Positions 45,492-53,596 are shown, numbered from the stretch's first letter. The stretch is DNA of 64,000 nt from an uncultured Pseudomonadota bacterium (GCA_903848935.1 CAINHO010000031.1:1-64000); one strand, 5' to 3'. Translations and numbers: made by a program. Notes: generated from the letters alone by a model not told the origin.

Positions 45492-45513
45492 AAAAAAAAC
45501 CGCACGATTGCGG
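45492..45513 (-). terminator. Intrinsic terminator after cmk
   Basis: Minus strand: CCGCA, loop ATCG, TGCGG, then TTTTTTTT. Short but with a full U tract (45492-45499). It suggests that rpsA has its own promoter. Confidence 0.75.
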
Positions 45514-45529
45514 CAACGGGTATTGTGTC

Positions 45530-46186
45530 CTAACGGACTAAACTTAACACTTCAGCAACCACGGCTTGAATGCTCAGGGTTGAAGAATCAATATAAACGG
45601 CATCAGTGGCGGGAACCAATGGAGAGATTTGACGCTCACCGTCACGCTGATCGCGTTCTTGTATATCGGCTGTTATCTTTGAAAGGTTAGCATCAATTCC
45701 TTTTTGTTTCAACTGTTTATAGCGTCTTTCTGCTCTTTCCGATGCGCTTGCGGTGAGAAAAACTTTGTATTTTGCATCAGGAAAAACCACCGTTCCCATG
45801 TCGCGTCCATCGGCGACTAAACCTGGAGCTTGTTTAAAATCGTGTTGTTTTTGCAACAATGCGGCACGAATTTCAGGAATCGCTGCAATTTTCGAGGCGT
45901 TATTCCCCGTGCTTTCCAATCCCAATAAATCTGTAATATCTTGACCGTTAAGTCTCACTGATTGATTTTCACTGCATTCAAAAACTAAATCCATTGCCAA
46001 AGCCACTTCCACGATTTCAGCAATACTGTCATGCAAAACATCTTTTTCAGTCAGTTCGAGTGCCAAGGCACGGTAAATCGCGCCACTGTCTAAATAATGC
46101 CAGCCCAATTGTTGCGCGACTAAACGACTAACAGTGCCTTTTCCCGCGCCACTTGGGCCATCTATCGTTAAAATTGGAATATCCAT
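45530..46186 (-). CDS. cmk: Cytidylate kinase
   Basis: Phosphorylates CMP and dCMP. 218 residues, long bacterial type. P-loop 'IDGPSGAGKGTVSRLVAQ' at residue 7; 'YLDSGAIYRALAL' for substrate binding; 'GRDMGTVVFPDA' and 'LTASASERAERRYKQL' for the lid. The ATG shares its A with the stop of aroA (TAATG), so the two are translationally coupled, an arrangement that is common in proteobacteria. Confidence 0.96.
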   Translation of the reverse strand: MDIPILTIDGPSGAGKGTVSRLVAQQLGWHYLDSGAIYRALALELTEKDVLHDSIAEIVEVALAMDLVFECSENQSVRLNGQDITDLLGLESTGNNASKIAAIPEIRAALLQKQHDFKQAPGLVADGRDMGTVVFPDAKYKVFLTASASERAERRYKQLKQKGIDANLSKITADIQERDQRDGERQISPLVPATDAVYIDSSTLSIQAVVAEVLSLVR

Positions 46187-47505
46187 TAACTTTCCTCGCT
46201 CGTGAGTTGCAATCCTAAATCAATCGCTAATTTTTTGAATGTTGGAAACGAGGTATTTACGTTCGCACAATCTAAAATAGTAATCGGTGCAGTGGCTCGT
46301 AGCCCAGCAATTGCAAATGCCATTGCAATCCGATGATCACCGTGTGATTCCACAGTTCCACCACCCATTTCGCCACCTTGAATAATCATGCCGTCCGAAG
46401 TAGGTTGAGCGTTTACACCTAAAATTTGCAAGCCATCCGCCATCACTTGAATACGGTCTGATTCTTTAACACGCAATTCTTCCGCGCCAGTCAAACGAGT
46501 TTCGCCTTCAGCACACGCTGCAGCGATAAATAACACGGGGAATTCGTCAATCGCTAGTGGCACAAGGTATTCGGGGATTTCGATACCTTTTAATTGGCTC
46601 GAAATCACACGCAAATCCGCAACCGGCTCCCCGCCAACTGTGCGTTCATTTAATACTTCGATGTTCGCGCCCATCAAACGTAAAATATCAATTACACCCG
46701 TCCGAGTTGGATTGATACCGACGTGTTTCAGCAAAACATCTGAATTCGGCGCAATCGACGCACCCACCAAAAAAAATGCCGCCGAAGAAATATCACTCGG
46801 TACGTCAATTGTCATTGCCGTTAATTTACCATTTGCGTTAATGCTGGCTTGATTTTTATCAACCGAAACAGGATAACCAAAACCCGTCAACATGCGTTCC
46901 GTATGGTCACGAGTGGGCGCAGGTTCAGTGACTTTCGTTTCACCTTGTGCGTACATTCCAGCAAGCAACAAACACGATTTCACCTGTGCGCTCGCCATCG
47001 GCATCACATAATCAATACCTGTTAACTGCCCTGCCCTACCCGTAATTTCTAATGGTGCAGTGCCTTTTTCAGTCGTTTTAATGTCTGCGCCCATTTGTGC
47101 TAACGGTTCTGTGACACGTTTCATGGGGCGTTTCGATAACGATTCGTCGCCAGTCAACACAGAATTAAACGCTTGTCCGGCGAGCAATCCGCTTAACAGC
47201 CGCATCGAGGTTCCTGAATTTCCCAAATACAATGGAGCTTGTGGTGCCTTTAAACCGTGTTTACCCACGCCGTGAATTGTCACGCCACCGTCGCCGTTTT
47301 GTTCAATTGTTACGCCCATGTCTCGAAAGGCTTGCAAGGTCGCCAGCGCGTCTTCGGCTTCTAAAAATCCGGTGACGTGGGTCACGCCTTCTGCCAATGA
47401 ACCCAGCATAATCGAACGATGTGACATCGATTTGTCGCCCGCAACTCGTGCTTCACCGCGTAATGAACCGCCGTTTTGAACTTTGAATATTGTTTTTTTA
47501 GTCAT
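46186..47505 (-). CDS. aroA: 3-phosphoshikimate 1-carboxyvinyltransferase (EPSP synthase)
   Basis: Sixth step of the shikimate pathway: shikimate-3-phosphate plus PEP. 439 residues. Signatures: 'AGDKSMSHRSIMLGSLAEG' near the N-terminus, 'LGNSGTSMRLLSGLLAGQ', 'MPMASAQVKSCLLLAGMYA' and the C-terminal 'SHGDHRIAMAFAIAGL'. The 'GNSGTSMRL' and 'PMASAQVKS' variants are nearer to class II (Ala in place of the usual Gly-Ser context) than to the enterobacterial enzyme; this is a motif reading only. Upstream of and coupled to cmk; divergent from bepA. Confidence 0.96.
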   Translation of the reverse strand: MTKKTIFKVQNGGSLRGEARVAGDKSMSHRSIMLGSLAEGVTHVTGFLEAEDALATLQAFRDMGVTIEQNGDGGVTIHGVGKHGLKAPQAPLYLGNSGTSMRLLSGLLAGQAFNSVLTGDESLSKRPMKRVTEPLAQMGADIKTTEKGTAPLEITGRAGQLTGIDYVMPMASAQVKSCLLLAGMYAQGETKVTEPAPTRDHTERMLTGFGYPVSVDKNQASINANGKLTAMTIDVPSDISSAAFFLVGASIAPNSDVLLKHVGINPTRTGVIDILRLMGANIEVLNERTVGGEPVADLRVISSQLKGIEIPEYLVPLAIDEFPVLFIAAACAEGETRLTGAEELRVKESDRIQVMADGLQILGVNAQPTSDGMIIQGGEMGGGTVESHGDHRIAMAFAIAGLRATAPITILDCANVNTSFPTFKKLAIDLGLQLTSEES

Positions 47506-47648
47506 GTTTATTTTTCTTTTTCAATGAAGTAATTTTTATTGTTGTCAACCCTTGTAAATTCCGTAGGGACATCCAATCTTTAACGAAGTTTACAGACAAG
47601 CTAAGATAATATCAAAAGCCGCTTCAACGACAAAAATAGAGAAAATTC

Positions 47649-49106
47649 ATGAACAACAAATTTTGGCAACAATGGCTTTTAATGGGCTTACTGCTAAATT
47701 CAACGCCTATTTTCGCTTTGGAATTGGACAAAATCGAATTGCCTGAAATGGGCGATTCGGCGGGCGCATTGATTAGCCCAGCCGAAGAAAAAGAATTCGG
47801 TGAAGCTTTCTTTCGCAGCTTACACAGCCAAGTTGTTATCAATCAAGACAGCGAAATTCAACAGTATATTCAAACGATTGGCGAAAAATTAGTCGCCCAC
47901 AGCGATACGCCAAGTTATCCATTTCACTTTTTTGTGGTGTTGGAAAATGACATCAATGCTTTTGCAGGCCCAGGCGGTTATATCGGCGTGAATTCGGGGT
48001 TAATTTTAATGACCGACGCGGAAAGTGAACTCGCATCGGTGATGGCACACGAAATTGCTCACGTCACGCAACGCCATTTGTATCGTTCTTATGAGGCGAG
48101 TTCACGTTTGTCGATTCCAATGGCAGCCGCTACGTTGGGCGCAATTTTATTGGGGACGCAATCTGCGGCGGCTGGACAAGCTGCAATTATGGCGATTCAA
48201 GCGGGCAGTGTTCAATTTCAAATCGATTTCACTCGTGAACATGAAGCGGAAGCAGATCGCGTGGGAATGCAAACGTTGTCGAGTTCAACCTATGATCCGC
48301 GCAGTATGCCAACGTTTTTTGAACGTTTGCAGCAATCGACGCGTTATTCGGGTCAGAATGTGCCAGAATTTTTACGCACGCATCCGGTAACGGCTTCGCG
48401 GATTTCAGATTCACGCGGACGGGCGGACAATTATCCGTATAAACAATATCCCGATTCATTAACGTATCAGCTGATTAAAACGAAATTGCAAGTTTCACTC
48501 GCTACCGATAGCAACGACATTCGAGCAATTTTACAGGCACGGTTGCAACAAGGGCTGCCTGAACAACACACGGTCGCGCAATATGGTTTGGGATTGTTGG
48601 CATTGAAAACACAAAATTTTTCTGAAGCTGAAACGATATTTCAAACTTTGAGCAAGAATAATCCCGAACAACCGCATTATGCCGCCGCATTGGCGCGAAC
48701 GGCTTTAGAAGCGGGTAATTACAAACTGGCGTTAACGCGCTATCAAAAATTAACGGGGCAATTTCCAGATAACGATGCGATTCGATTGGAATATGTTGGC
48801 GCGTTATTAAAAACAGGCGATGCGCGTGGCGCGAAAAACGTACTAACTACGTTGTCGCCGAAAACTCAAAAGTTGCCGATTTTTTCGCAATTACTCGCCC
48901 AAACGTATGGCGATTTGAATCAACCGGCAGAATCGCATCGTTATTTAGCTGATTACTATTTTTCTGTCGGCGAAACACAACAAGCGATTTTGCAACTTCG
49001 ATTAGCACAGCAGATTAAAGGCATTAGCCCGCAAATGGTGGCAATTTTACGCGAAAAATTGACGTTTTTATCAGCTATCGATGAACAAGAACGTCACAAC
49101 CGATAA
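47649..49106 (+). CDS. bepA: Periplasmic M48 metalloprotease/chaperone with TPR domain (BepA-like)
   Basis: Quality-control protease for outer-membrane assembly (LptD, BamA substrates in E. coli BepA). 485 residues. Signal peptide 1-24 ('WLLMGLLLNSTPIFA'). M48 domain with the zinc motif 'MAHEIAHVTQRH' (~137) and the third ligand Glu in 'FTREHEAEADRVGM'. A TPR-rich C-terminal half begins at ~300 ('AQYGLGLLALKTQNFSEAETIF'-type helices). Length and layout agree with the family. Confidence 0.92.
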   Translation: MNNKFWQQWLLMGLLLNSTPIFALELDKIELPEMGDSAGALISPAEEKEFGEAFFRSLHSQVVINQDSEIQQYIQTIGEKLVAHSDTPSYPFHFFVVLENDINAFAGPGGYIGVNSGLILMTDAESELASVMAHEIAHVTQRHLYRSYEASSRLSIPMAAATLGAILLGTQSAAAGQAAIMAIQAGSVQFQIDFTREHEAEADRVGMQTLSSSTYDPRSMPTFFERLQQSTRYSGQNVPEFLRTHPVTASRISDSRGRADNYPYKQYPDSLTYQLIKTKLQVSLATDSNDIRAILQARLQQGLPEQHTVAQYGLGLLALKTQNFSEAETIFQTLSKNNPEQPHYAAALARTALEAGNYKLALTRYQKLTGQFPDNDAIRLEYVGALLKTGDARGAKNVLTTLSPKTQKLPIFSQLLAQTYGDLNQPAESHRYLADYYFSVGETQQAILQLRLAQQIKGISPQMVAILREKLTFLSAIDEQERHNR

Positions 49107-49138
49107 TGAAGTAAAACAGACGAAAACATAGCTTTTGT

Positions 49139-49168
49139 TTGCGTTATCAAGCACATTTTAAGTATAAT
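49139..49168 (+). promoter_or_regulatory. Probable sigma-70 promoter for rpoD
   Basis: TTGCGT (49139-49144), 18-base spacer, TATAAT (49163-49168), 55 bases upstream of the rpoD ATG. A CCCTTAAGGG palindrome follows directly in the leader. Confidence 0.6.
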
Positions 49169-49223
49169 CGCCGCCCTTAAGGGCATTAGAAAGTTAATCT
49201 TTTATTACCGGCGCGAATAAATA

Positions 49224-51113
49224 ATGAGTGAAGAACAACAGCAATCACAACTAAAACAATTGATCGCCAAAGGCAAAGTTCAAGGCTATTTGACCTATGC
49301 GGAAGTGAACGATCATTTACCCAGTGATATTGCTGATCCCGAGCAAATTGAAGATATTATTAACATGATCAATGACATGGGGATTCAGGTGTATGAAACT
49401 GCACCCGATGAAGATTCATTGATTACAGATTCTGCAGCCGTGGTGACAGATGACGAAGATGCCGAAGAAGTCGCGGCATTGGCTTCTTCTGATAACGAAT
49501 TTGGGCGCACCACCGATCCCGTGCGAATGTATATGCGCGAAATGGGTTCAGTGGAATTATTAACCCGCGCAGACGAATTAAAAATTGCTAAACGTATCGA
49601 AGAGGGACAGCGTCAAATTATTCAAGCGATGGCGCGTTCGTGCTTCGTGGTGCGGGATTTTATTGAATCTTTTGAGTCTATTCCTCCTGTTGAAGTGGTT
49701 CCTACCGGTGCAAAAAATAGTGACGAAAATAGTATTCGTTTAATTGATTTAATTTCGGGTTTTGTCGATTTATCCGAACCAGAGAATTTAATCACTGCAT
49801 TACCCGTAATTGCTGATGTAGTAGCTGATGGCGACGAGGTTGATGAGGAAGAAGATAACGTTGCTGTAGTCGTTGATGATAGTGGCGAAGACGATATTAA
49901 AAGTTTAAATTACGACGAAGTTAAAGAAAAAGTTGATGCGCTCAAACTGCAATTGGCAAACGTTTCGGAAGTGCTAAAAAAATACGGTTACGCCAGTGAT
50001 AAAACGGAAAAAGAGTTTGATAAATTAACCGAATTATTCATGGAATTTAAATGGTCAACGAATTATTTGAAAAAATTGACCGGCATTATTCCACGCGGTA
50101 TTGCGATTATTAGAACGCAAGAAAAATTGATTGGCGAAATTGTAAATAATCACGCCAATATGCCGCGCAAAGAATTTTTAGCATTGTTTAGCGAACATGA
50201 AACGAATTCGACATGGTTAGAAAAATGTTTATCTCATTCAGTTTATGGCGAAAGTATAAAAGAGCGTGAAAAAGAGTTACGCAAAGCTTTAAAAATACTG
50301 ATTGAAATTGAAACTGAATATGGTTCGACAATCAATGGATTAAAAGACATCAATCGTCGTATGACCATCGGAGAAGCGAAGGCGCGACGCGCTAAACGGG
50401 AAATGATTGAGGCAAATTTACGCTTAGTTATTTCGATAGCCAAAAAATATACGAATCGTGGTTTGCAATTTCTCGACTTGATTCAAGAAGGCAACATTGG
50501 TTTGATGAAGGCGGTTGATAAATTTGAATATCGACGCGGTTATAAATTTTCGACTTACGCGACGTGGTGGATACGTCAAGCCATTACCCGTTCCATTGCG
50601 GATCAAGCACGGACAATTCGTATTCCTGTTCACATGATTGAAACCATTAACAAATTGAATCGAATTTCCCGGCAAATTCTGCAAGAACTCGGGCGTGAAG
50701 CTACGCCAGAAGAATTGGCTGAACGCATGGAAATGCCAGAAGATAAAGTGCGTAAGGTGTTGAAAATCGCTAAAGAGCCGATTTCTATGGAAACGCCGGT
50801 TGGGGATGACGAAGATTCGCATTTAGGTGATTTTATTGAAGACGCTAAAGTGTTATCACCTGTCGATGCCGCGACGATAGAAGGTTTAAAAGAATCAACT
50901 CAAAATGTGTTAGCGGGTTTAACGGCACGGGAAGCGAAAGTTCTGCGAATGCGTTTTGGCATCAATATGAATACCGATCACACGCTGGAAGAAGTTGGTA
51001 AACAGTTCGATGTAACCCGTGAACGGATTCGTCAAATTGAAGCAAAGGCATTGCGTAAATTGCGTCACCCTTCCCGTTCTGAACAATTACGTTGTTTCTT
51101 AGATACAGATTAA
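49224..51113 (+). CDS. rpoD: RNA polymerase primary sigma factor (sigma-70)
   Basis: 629 residues. Region 1.1 at the N-terminus ('[20 protein letters not shown]'); region 1.2 '[21 protein letters not shown]'; an acidic non-conserved insert (~200-245); region 2 '[21 protein letters not shown]' and '[20 protein letters not shown]'; region 3 '[16 protein letters not shown]'; region 4 '[20 protein letters not shown]' and the -35-binding helix '[17 protein letters not shown]'. Normal length. It is followed 9 bases later by a tRNA gene. Confidence 0.98.
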   Translation: MSEEQQQSQLKQLIAKGKVQGYLTYAEVNDHLPSDIADPEQIEDIINMINDMGIQVYETAPDEDSLITDSAAVVTDDEDAEEVAALASSDNEFGRTTDPVRMYMREMGSVELLTRADELKIAKRIEEGQRQIIQAMARSCFVVRDFIESFESIPPVEVVPTGAKNSDENSIRLIDLISGFVDLSEPENLITALPVIADVVADGDEVDEEEDNVAVVVDDSGEDDIKSLNYDEVKEKVDALKLQLANVSEVLKKYGYASDKTEKEFDKLTELFMEFKWSTNYLKKLTGIIPRGIAIIRTQEKLIGEIVNNHANMPRKEFLALFSEHETNSTWLEKCLSHSVYGESIKEREKELRKALKILIEIETEYGSTINGLKDINRRMTIGEAKARRAKREMIEANLRLVISIAKKYTNRGLQFLDLIQEGNIGLMKAVDKFEYRRGYKFSTYATWWIRQAITRSIADQARTIRIPVHMIETINKLNRISRQILQELGREATPEELAERMEMPEDKVRKVLKIAKEPISMETPVGDDEDSHLGDFIEDAKVLSPVDAATIEGLKESTQNVLAGLTAREAKVLRMRFGINMNTDHTLEEVGKQFDVTRERIRQIEAKALRKLRHPSRSEQLRCFLDTD

Positions 51114-51122
51114 AAAGTTTTT

Positions 51123-51199
51123 GGACTCTTAGCTCAGTTGGTTAGAGCATCCGACTCATAATCGGCAGGTCGTAGGTTCGAGTCCTACAGGGTCTACCA
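51123..51199 (+). tRNA. tRNA with CAU anticodon, probably tRNA-Ile2
   Basis: 77 bases with an encoded CCA. Acceptor stem GGACTCT/AGGGTCT with a G1:U72 wobble; D arm with GCTCAGTTGGTTAGAGC; anticodon loop CTCATAA; T arm GTAGG-TTCGAGT-CCTAC. CAU could be elongator Met or the lysidine-modified Ile2 tRNA. The 'CTTAGCTCAG' start and the place behind rpoD, where tRNA-Ile2 genes occur in several gammaproteobacteria, favour Ile2. It marks the left border of the accessory island. Confidence 0.92.
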
Positions 51200-51207
51200 T
51201 ATATTTC

Positions 51208-51248
51208 AAGGGCTTAGTTGAAGTTATCGACTAAGCCTTTTTATTTTT
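51208..51248 (+). terminator. Terminator after the rpoD-tRNA unit
   Basis: GGCTTAGT (51211-51218), loop, ACTAAGCC (51230-51237), then TTTTTATTTTT. Perfect 8-bp stem flanked by AAG/CTT. Confidence 0.85.
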
Positions 51249-51340
51249 AGTTGATGATTTAGTCGATAGTGGTAATTTTAGACGATAAAAAAGCGGACAA
51301 TCTTTTAGAATTATCTGCTTTTTTATTTATTTATAATTTA

Positions 51341-51508
51341 TCAAGCCTGTGCGATAAACTTTTCAATATCAGACTTCAACCAGCCGACACGACGCACGCC
51401 TATTTTTTTTCGTTGCGGGAATAATCCCTGTCCTTCTAATCGCTATATTTGGACACGTTTAAGCATGACGATTTCAGATACTTCTTTTTGACTTAACAAA
51501 ACGTCCAT
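51341..51508 (-). pseudogene. AlpA-family excisionase/regulator with an in-frame amber codon
   Basis: Minus-strand frame of 56 codons from ATG 51508 to TGA 51341. It reads 'MDVLLSQKEVSEIVMLKRVQI', then TAG (51443-51445), then 'RLEGQGLFPQRKKIGVRR' and 'VGWLKSDIEKFIAQA'. AlpA proteins have 'IYRLI..G.FP...K.G...VGW...EI..WI', so the stop replaces the conserved Tyr, a single-base change from TAT or TAC. AlpA-like proteins act as winged-helix excisionases/regulators of integrative elements that often sit at tRNA genes, as this one does. Either a null allele or amber read-through. Confidence 0.7.
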
Positions 51509-51542
51509 TATTCGTTACCGCCCATCTTTAATTCTCCAATTT

Positions 51543-51568
51543 TAAAAGCCCCGCAAAAATGCAGGGCA
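51543..51568 (-). terminator. Weak hairpin terminator
   Basis: Minus strand: GCCCTGCA, loop TTTT, TGCGGGGC, then TTTT. One mismatch in the stem. It lies just after the small minus-strand fragment at 51612 and before the AlpA-like gene. Confidence 0.45.
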
Positions 51569-51611
51569 TAAAAAAACCGCTTTCGCGGCTGGTTTGGGTT
51601 ATGTGTAAAAA

Positions 51612-51735
51612 CTATGCCTGCAAATCTTCGATAATCATTTTCAGCTTGTTTGAAATTTTCGGATTGAAATCATCCGCTAACTTGGTTAAAAGTTCGATTT
51701 TCATTTCAAGATTATCAATCACGCAAGATTTGTTA
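51612..51735 (-). pseudogene. 3' end of an unidentified small phage/island gene, cut by the IS630 relic
   Basis: The minus-strand frame ends at 51612 and encodes 'DNLEMKIELLTKLADDF' and 'NKLKMIIEDLQA', a charged amphipathic helical tail. Going upstream, the frame runs into sequence belonging to the opposite-strand IS630 fragment, so the original 5' end is lost. Not recognised. Confidence 0.4.
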
Positions 51736-51977
51736 CCAAAAGTACCTGTAGGCAGTGTCATTGTTATGGATAATGCTTCGTTTCATAAACGTGAGAACAT
51801 TATTCAACATCTTCAACACACAGGTTGTATTGCAGACAACTACCGCCTTACTCGCCCGATTTCAACCCGATTGAACACACTTGGGCGCAACTAAAATCTA
51901 TTCGGAATACGATGAAACGTTCTATTGATGAACTTTTTTCTTGCTCCATTATTGGTCATCTTTTTATGGCGCGTTAG
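51727..51977 (+). pseudogene. IS630-family transposase, C-terminal fragment with frameshift
   Basis: 'LLPKVPVGSVIVMDNASFHK' in one frame contains a catalytic Asp of the DDE domain. After a frame change near 51838 the next frame reads 'LPPYSPDFNPIEHTWAQLK' and 'IRNTMKRSIDELFS' to TAG at 51977; the Glu of 'NPIEH' is the third catalytic acid. The 5' two-thirds are missing. The insertion has removed the start of the opposite-strand gene. Confidence 0.8.
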
Positions 51978-52026
51978 CTATATATTGAAGTGTAACTAAT
52001 TGAGTTGTCATTTTTGAATCCTTAGT

Positions 52027-52179
52027 GTGAATTTCGAAATTACCGACACCGAAGTGGCGGCTGGGAGCTTCGAACAGTCACTAAGCACTGCGATTGATAT
52101 TCAACATATTCTCAATCACTCCCAACACGCTGACACAATTTTACCACGAACGGGCAAATTGCAAAAACTGGGGGCATAA
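52027..52179 (+). CDS. Possible 50-residue ORF, unidentified
   Basis: GTG-initiated frame 'NFEITDTEVAAGSFEQSL...' ending 'TGKLQKLGA'. No ribosome-binding site and no recognised family; it may be a gene remnant. It fills part of the otherwise gene-free stretch between the IS630 relic and brnT. Confidence 0.25.
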   Translation: MNFEITDTEVAAGSFEQSLSTAIDIQHILNHSQHADTILPRTGKLQKLGA

Positions 52180-52184
52180 AAAAA

Positions 52185-52286
52185 CCACATGGTCATTTCG
52201 TCGTGTGGGTAACGCTTAGTGTACTGGATTCGAAGCCAGTGCAATCTCGTAACTACGCGAACGGCTTAAACCTGCACGATAGGTTT
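52185..52286. other. Cluster of three stem-loops, possible structured RNA
   Basis: CCACATG/CGTGTGG (52185-52191 with 52202-52208), GTACTGG/CCAGTGC (52221-52227 with 52236-52242; loop ATTCGAAG) and AAACCT/AGGTTT (52268-52273 with 52281-52286). Three good stems within 100 bases with no ORF. No known RNA family was recognised. Confidence 0.35.
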
Positions 52287-52301
52287 GTCAAAAGATAATT
52301 G

Positions 52302-52347
52302 TTTGTAGCTGCGATTTAATTTATTTAATCTTATTTTGTAGCTACAA
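52302..52347. promoter_or_regulatory. Paired palindromic sites upstream of brnTA, probable BrnA operator
   Basis: TTGTAGCTACAA at 52336-52347 is a perfect 12-base palindrome ending 8 bases before the brnT ATG. A second, imperfect copy, TTGTAGCTGCGA, lies at 52303-52314, 33 bp away (about three turns). BrnA antitoxins autorepress their operons through their DNA-binding domain, so this is the natural operator. Confidence 0.55.
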
Positions 52348-52355
52348 TTACTGTT

Positions 52356-52622
52356 ATGATTACTTATGATGAAAACAAACGCCTCTCTAATATCGAAAAA
52401 CATCACATTGATTTTATCGGTTGTGAGGTTATTTTTAACGGCGCAACCTTAACCCGTGAAGATAATCGCGCCGATTACGGTGAGATACGTTTTCAAACGT
52501 TAGGATTATTGAATGGCGTGGTGGTTTTCGTTGTGCATACTCCGCGTGGTGACGATGACCACATTATTTCAATTCGCAAGGCAGAAAAACATGAAGAACG
52601 AATCTATTGGAATGCAATTTGA
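52356..52622 (+). CDS. brnT: BrnT-family ribonuclease toxin
   Basis: Type II toxin with a RelE-like fold that cuts RNA. 88 residues. Family marks: 'YDENKRLSNIEKHHIDF' at the N-terminus, 'GATLTREDNRADYGEIRFQTLG' (quoted in outline), the Arg/Glu set 'DDHIISIRKAEKHEERIYW' at the C-terminus. Length and motifs are complete, so it should be active. It overlaps the antitoxin gene by 32 bases. Toxin first, antitoxin second is the usual BrnTA order. Unlike many neighbours in the island, both genes are undamaged. Confidence 0.9.
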   Translation: MITYDENKRLSNIEKHHIDFIGCEVIFNGATLTREDNRADYGEIRFQTLGLLNGVVVFVVHTPRGDDDHIISIRKAEKHEERIYWNAI

Positions 52623-52875
52623 TGACGATTGCCCCGCCACAACCGAAGCAGATTGGGCAAATGCGTTTGTGTGTCACAGTGCAGAAGAATTACACAATGA
52701 AGCGGCACGCAGAACACGCGGTAAAAATAAAAATCCAACCAAAGAACAGGTAGTAATTCGTTACGATGCCGATATTTTGAGCGCGTTTCGGGCAACAGGT
52801 AAAGGCTGGCAAACGCGCATGAATGAGGCATTAAAAGAGTGGTTACGCCAGCATCCTGATTTGAGCCGTGTTTAA
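52591..52875 (+). CDS. brnA: BrnA-family antitoxin
   Basis: 94 residues from ATG 52591; ATG 52612 would give less overlap with brnT. The C-terminal ribbon-helix-helix-type domain has the family signature 'VVIRYDADILSAFRATGKG' followed by 'WQTRMNEALKEWL'. The N-terminal half is acidic and binds the toxin. Together with the palindromes upstream of brnT it should autoregulate the operon. Followed by a hairpin terminator. Confidence 0.88.
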   Translation: MKNESIGMQFDDDCPATTEADWANAFVCHSAEELHNEAARRTRGKNKNPTKEQVVIRYDADILSAFRATGKGWQTRMNEALKEWLRQHPDLSRV

Positions 52876-52910
52876 AAAACCGCGCGTTGTCTTAACTTCG
52901 CGCAGTTTTG
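52876..52910 (+). terminator. Terminator after brnTA
   Basis: AAAACCGCGCG, loop of about 11 bases, CGCGCAGTTTTGT: a 10-bp stem with one mismatch beginning at the brnA stop codon. Confidence 0.65.
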
Positions 52911-52980
52911 TCAAAAAGACCTCGTCACTCAAAAGATAATTCACCCCGTTTTTTAACGCGCATGAAAATTTAAAACGTTC

Positions 52981-53026
52981 GCGGTTCTTTAGAATCAAAA
53001 GAAACCTTTTGATTTTCGAGAACCGC
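52981..53026 (+). promoter_or_regulatory. Long stem-loop ending one base before the polyvalent gene's ATG
   Basis: GCGGTTCTTTAGAATCAAAAG (52981-53001) pairs with 53006-53026 over 21 positions with one mismatch and two G:T pairs; the loop is AAAC. The ATG is at 53028. The only Shine-Dalgarno-like bases, GAG at 53018-53020, lie inside the stem, so the folded mRNA would block initiation. No U tract follows, so it is not a typical terminator. Confidence 0.6.
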
Positions 53027-53027
53027 C

Positions 53028-53513
53028 ATGACTGATTGGTCACAATTCACCCAAGATAAACCCGCCCCCACGCAAAACATCGACTGGTCACAGTTCCGAC
53101 CTTTAACCGAAGAAGAAAAGAAACCTAAACGTACACTAGCTGGAACGGTTAAAGACGTTGGTATTACTGCGTTAAAAGGTGCAATCGGCGTACCTGAAGC
53201 GGCTGTGGGTTTGGCAGATTTAGTCAGCGGCGGTCATGTTGGAAAGTTTCTTGAAAACGAAGGCGGCACAGTTGGATTTAGACCGAAAGAAGCCAAGCAA
53301 TTTCTCGATGAGAATTACAGCGACGCGCAAAAAGCGGCGAATGCTAACGTCGCAAAAGAAAAAGGATTTTTACCGACGTTAGGCGTAATGGCACAAAACC
53401 CCTCAACGATTGCGACGACCATTGGTGAATCTTTGCCGTCGATGTTAGCGGGCGGTGCAGTCGGTCGAGGATTGGTAGGTGCGGCAAAACTCGCCCCATA
53501 TTTAGCAGGCTAG
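53028..53513 (+). CDS. N-terminal part of giant phage polyvalent protein, ended by a frameshift
   Basis: 161 residues ending '...KLAPYLAG' at TAG 53511-53513. The next frame continues without a break of sense ('LGEGVVGAGSSAEQIRQQTP'), so one base has been lost at about 53508-53510 and this and the following ORF are one gene. The N-terminus has a repeated 'DWSQF' motif (residues 3-7 and 19-23) and then hydrophobic Gly/Ala-rich helices ('GITALKGAIGVPEAAVGLADL', given in part; 'SMLAGGAVGRGLVGA') that could act in membranes, as expected for proteins injected with phage DNA. The start lies directly behind a long hairpin. Confidence 0.7.
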   Translation: MTDWSQFTQDKPAPTQNIDWSQFRPLTEEEKKPKRTLAGTVKDVGITALKGAIGVPEAAVGLADLVSGGHVGKFLENEGGTVGFRPKEAKQFLDENYSDAQKAANANVAKEKGFLPTLGVMAQNPSTIATTIGESLPSMLAGGAVGRGLVGAAKLAPYLAG

Positions 53514-53596
53514 GTGAAGGGGTTGTTGGTGCGGGTTCAAGTGCAGAACAAATCAGACAACAAACACCCGACGGATTACTCACACCAAAACAATCA

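Noticed and set aside
51559-51894. 111-codon plus-strand ORF as a single gene
   Set aside because: Its first half is antisense to a minus-strand gene fragment and its second half is a frameshifted IS630 tail; it is a chance join.
52221-52242. tRNA or tmRNA gene suggested by a TTCGAA loop
   Set aside because: The loop has eight bases, and no acceptor, D or anticodon arms can be built around it on either strand.
53500-53520. Programmed ribosomal frameshift in the polyvalent gene
   Set aside because: No X-XXY-YYZ slippery sequence or downstream pseudoknot is apparent; a one-base loss explains it.
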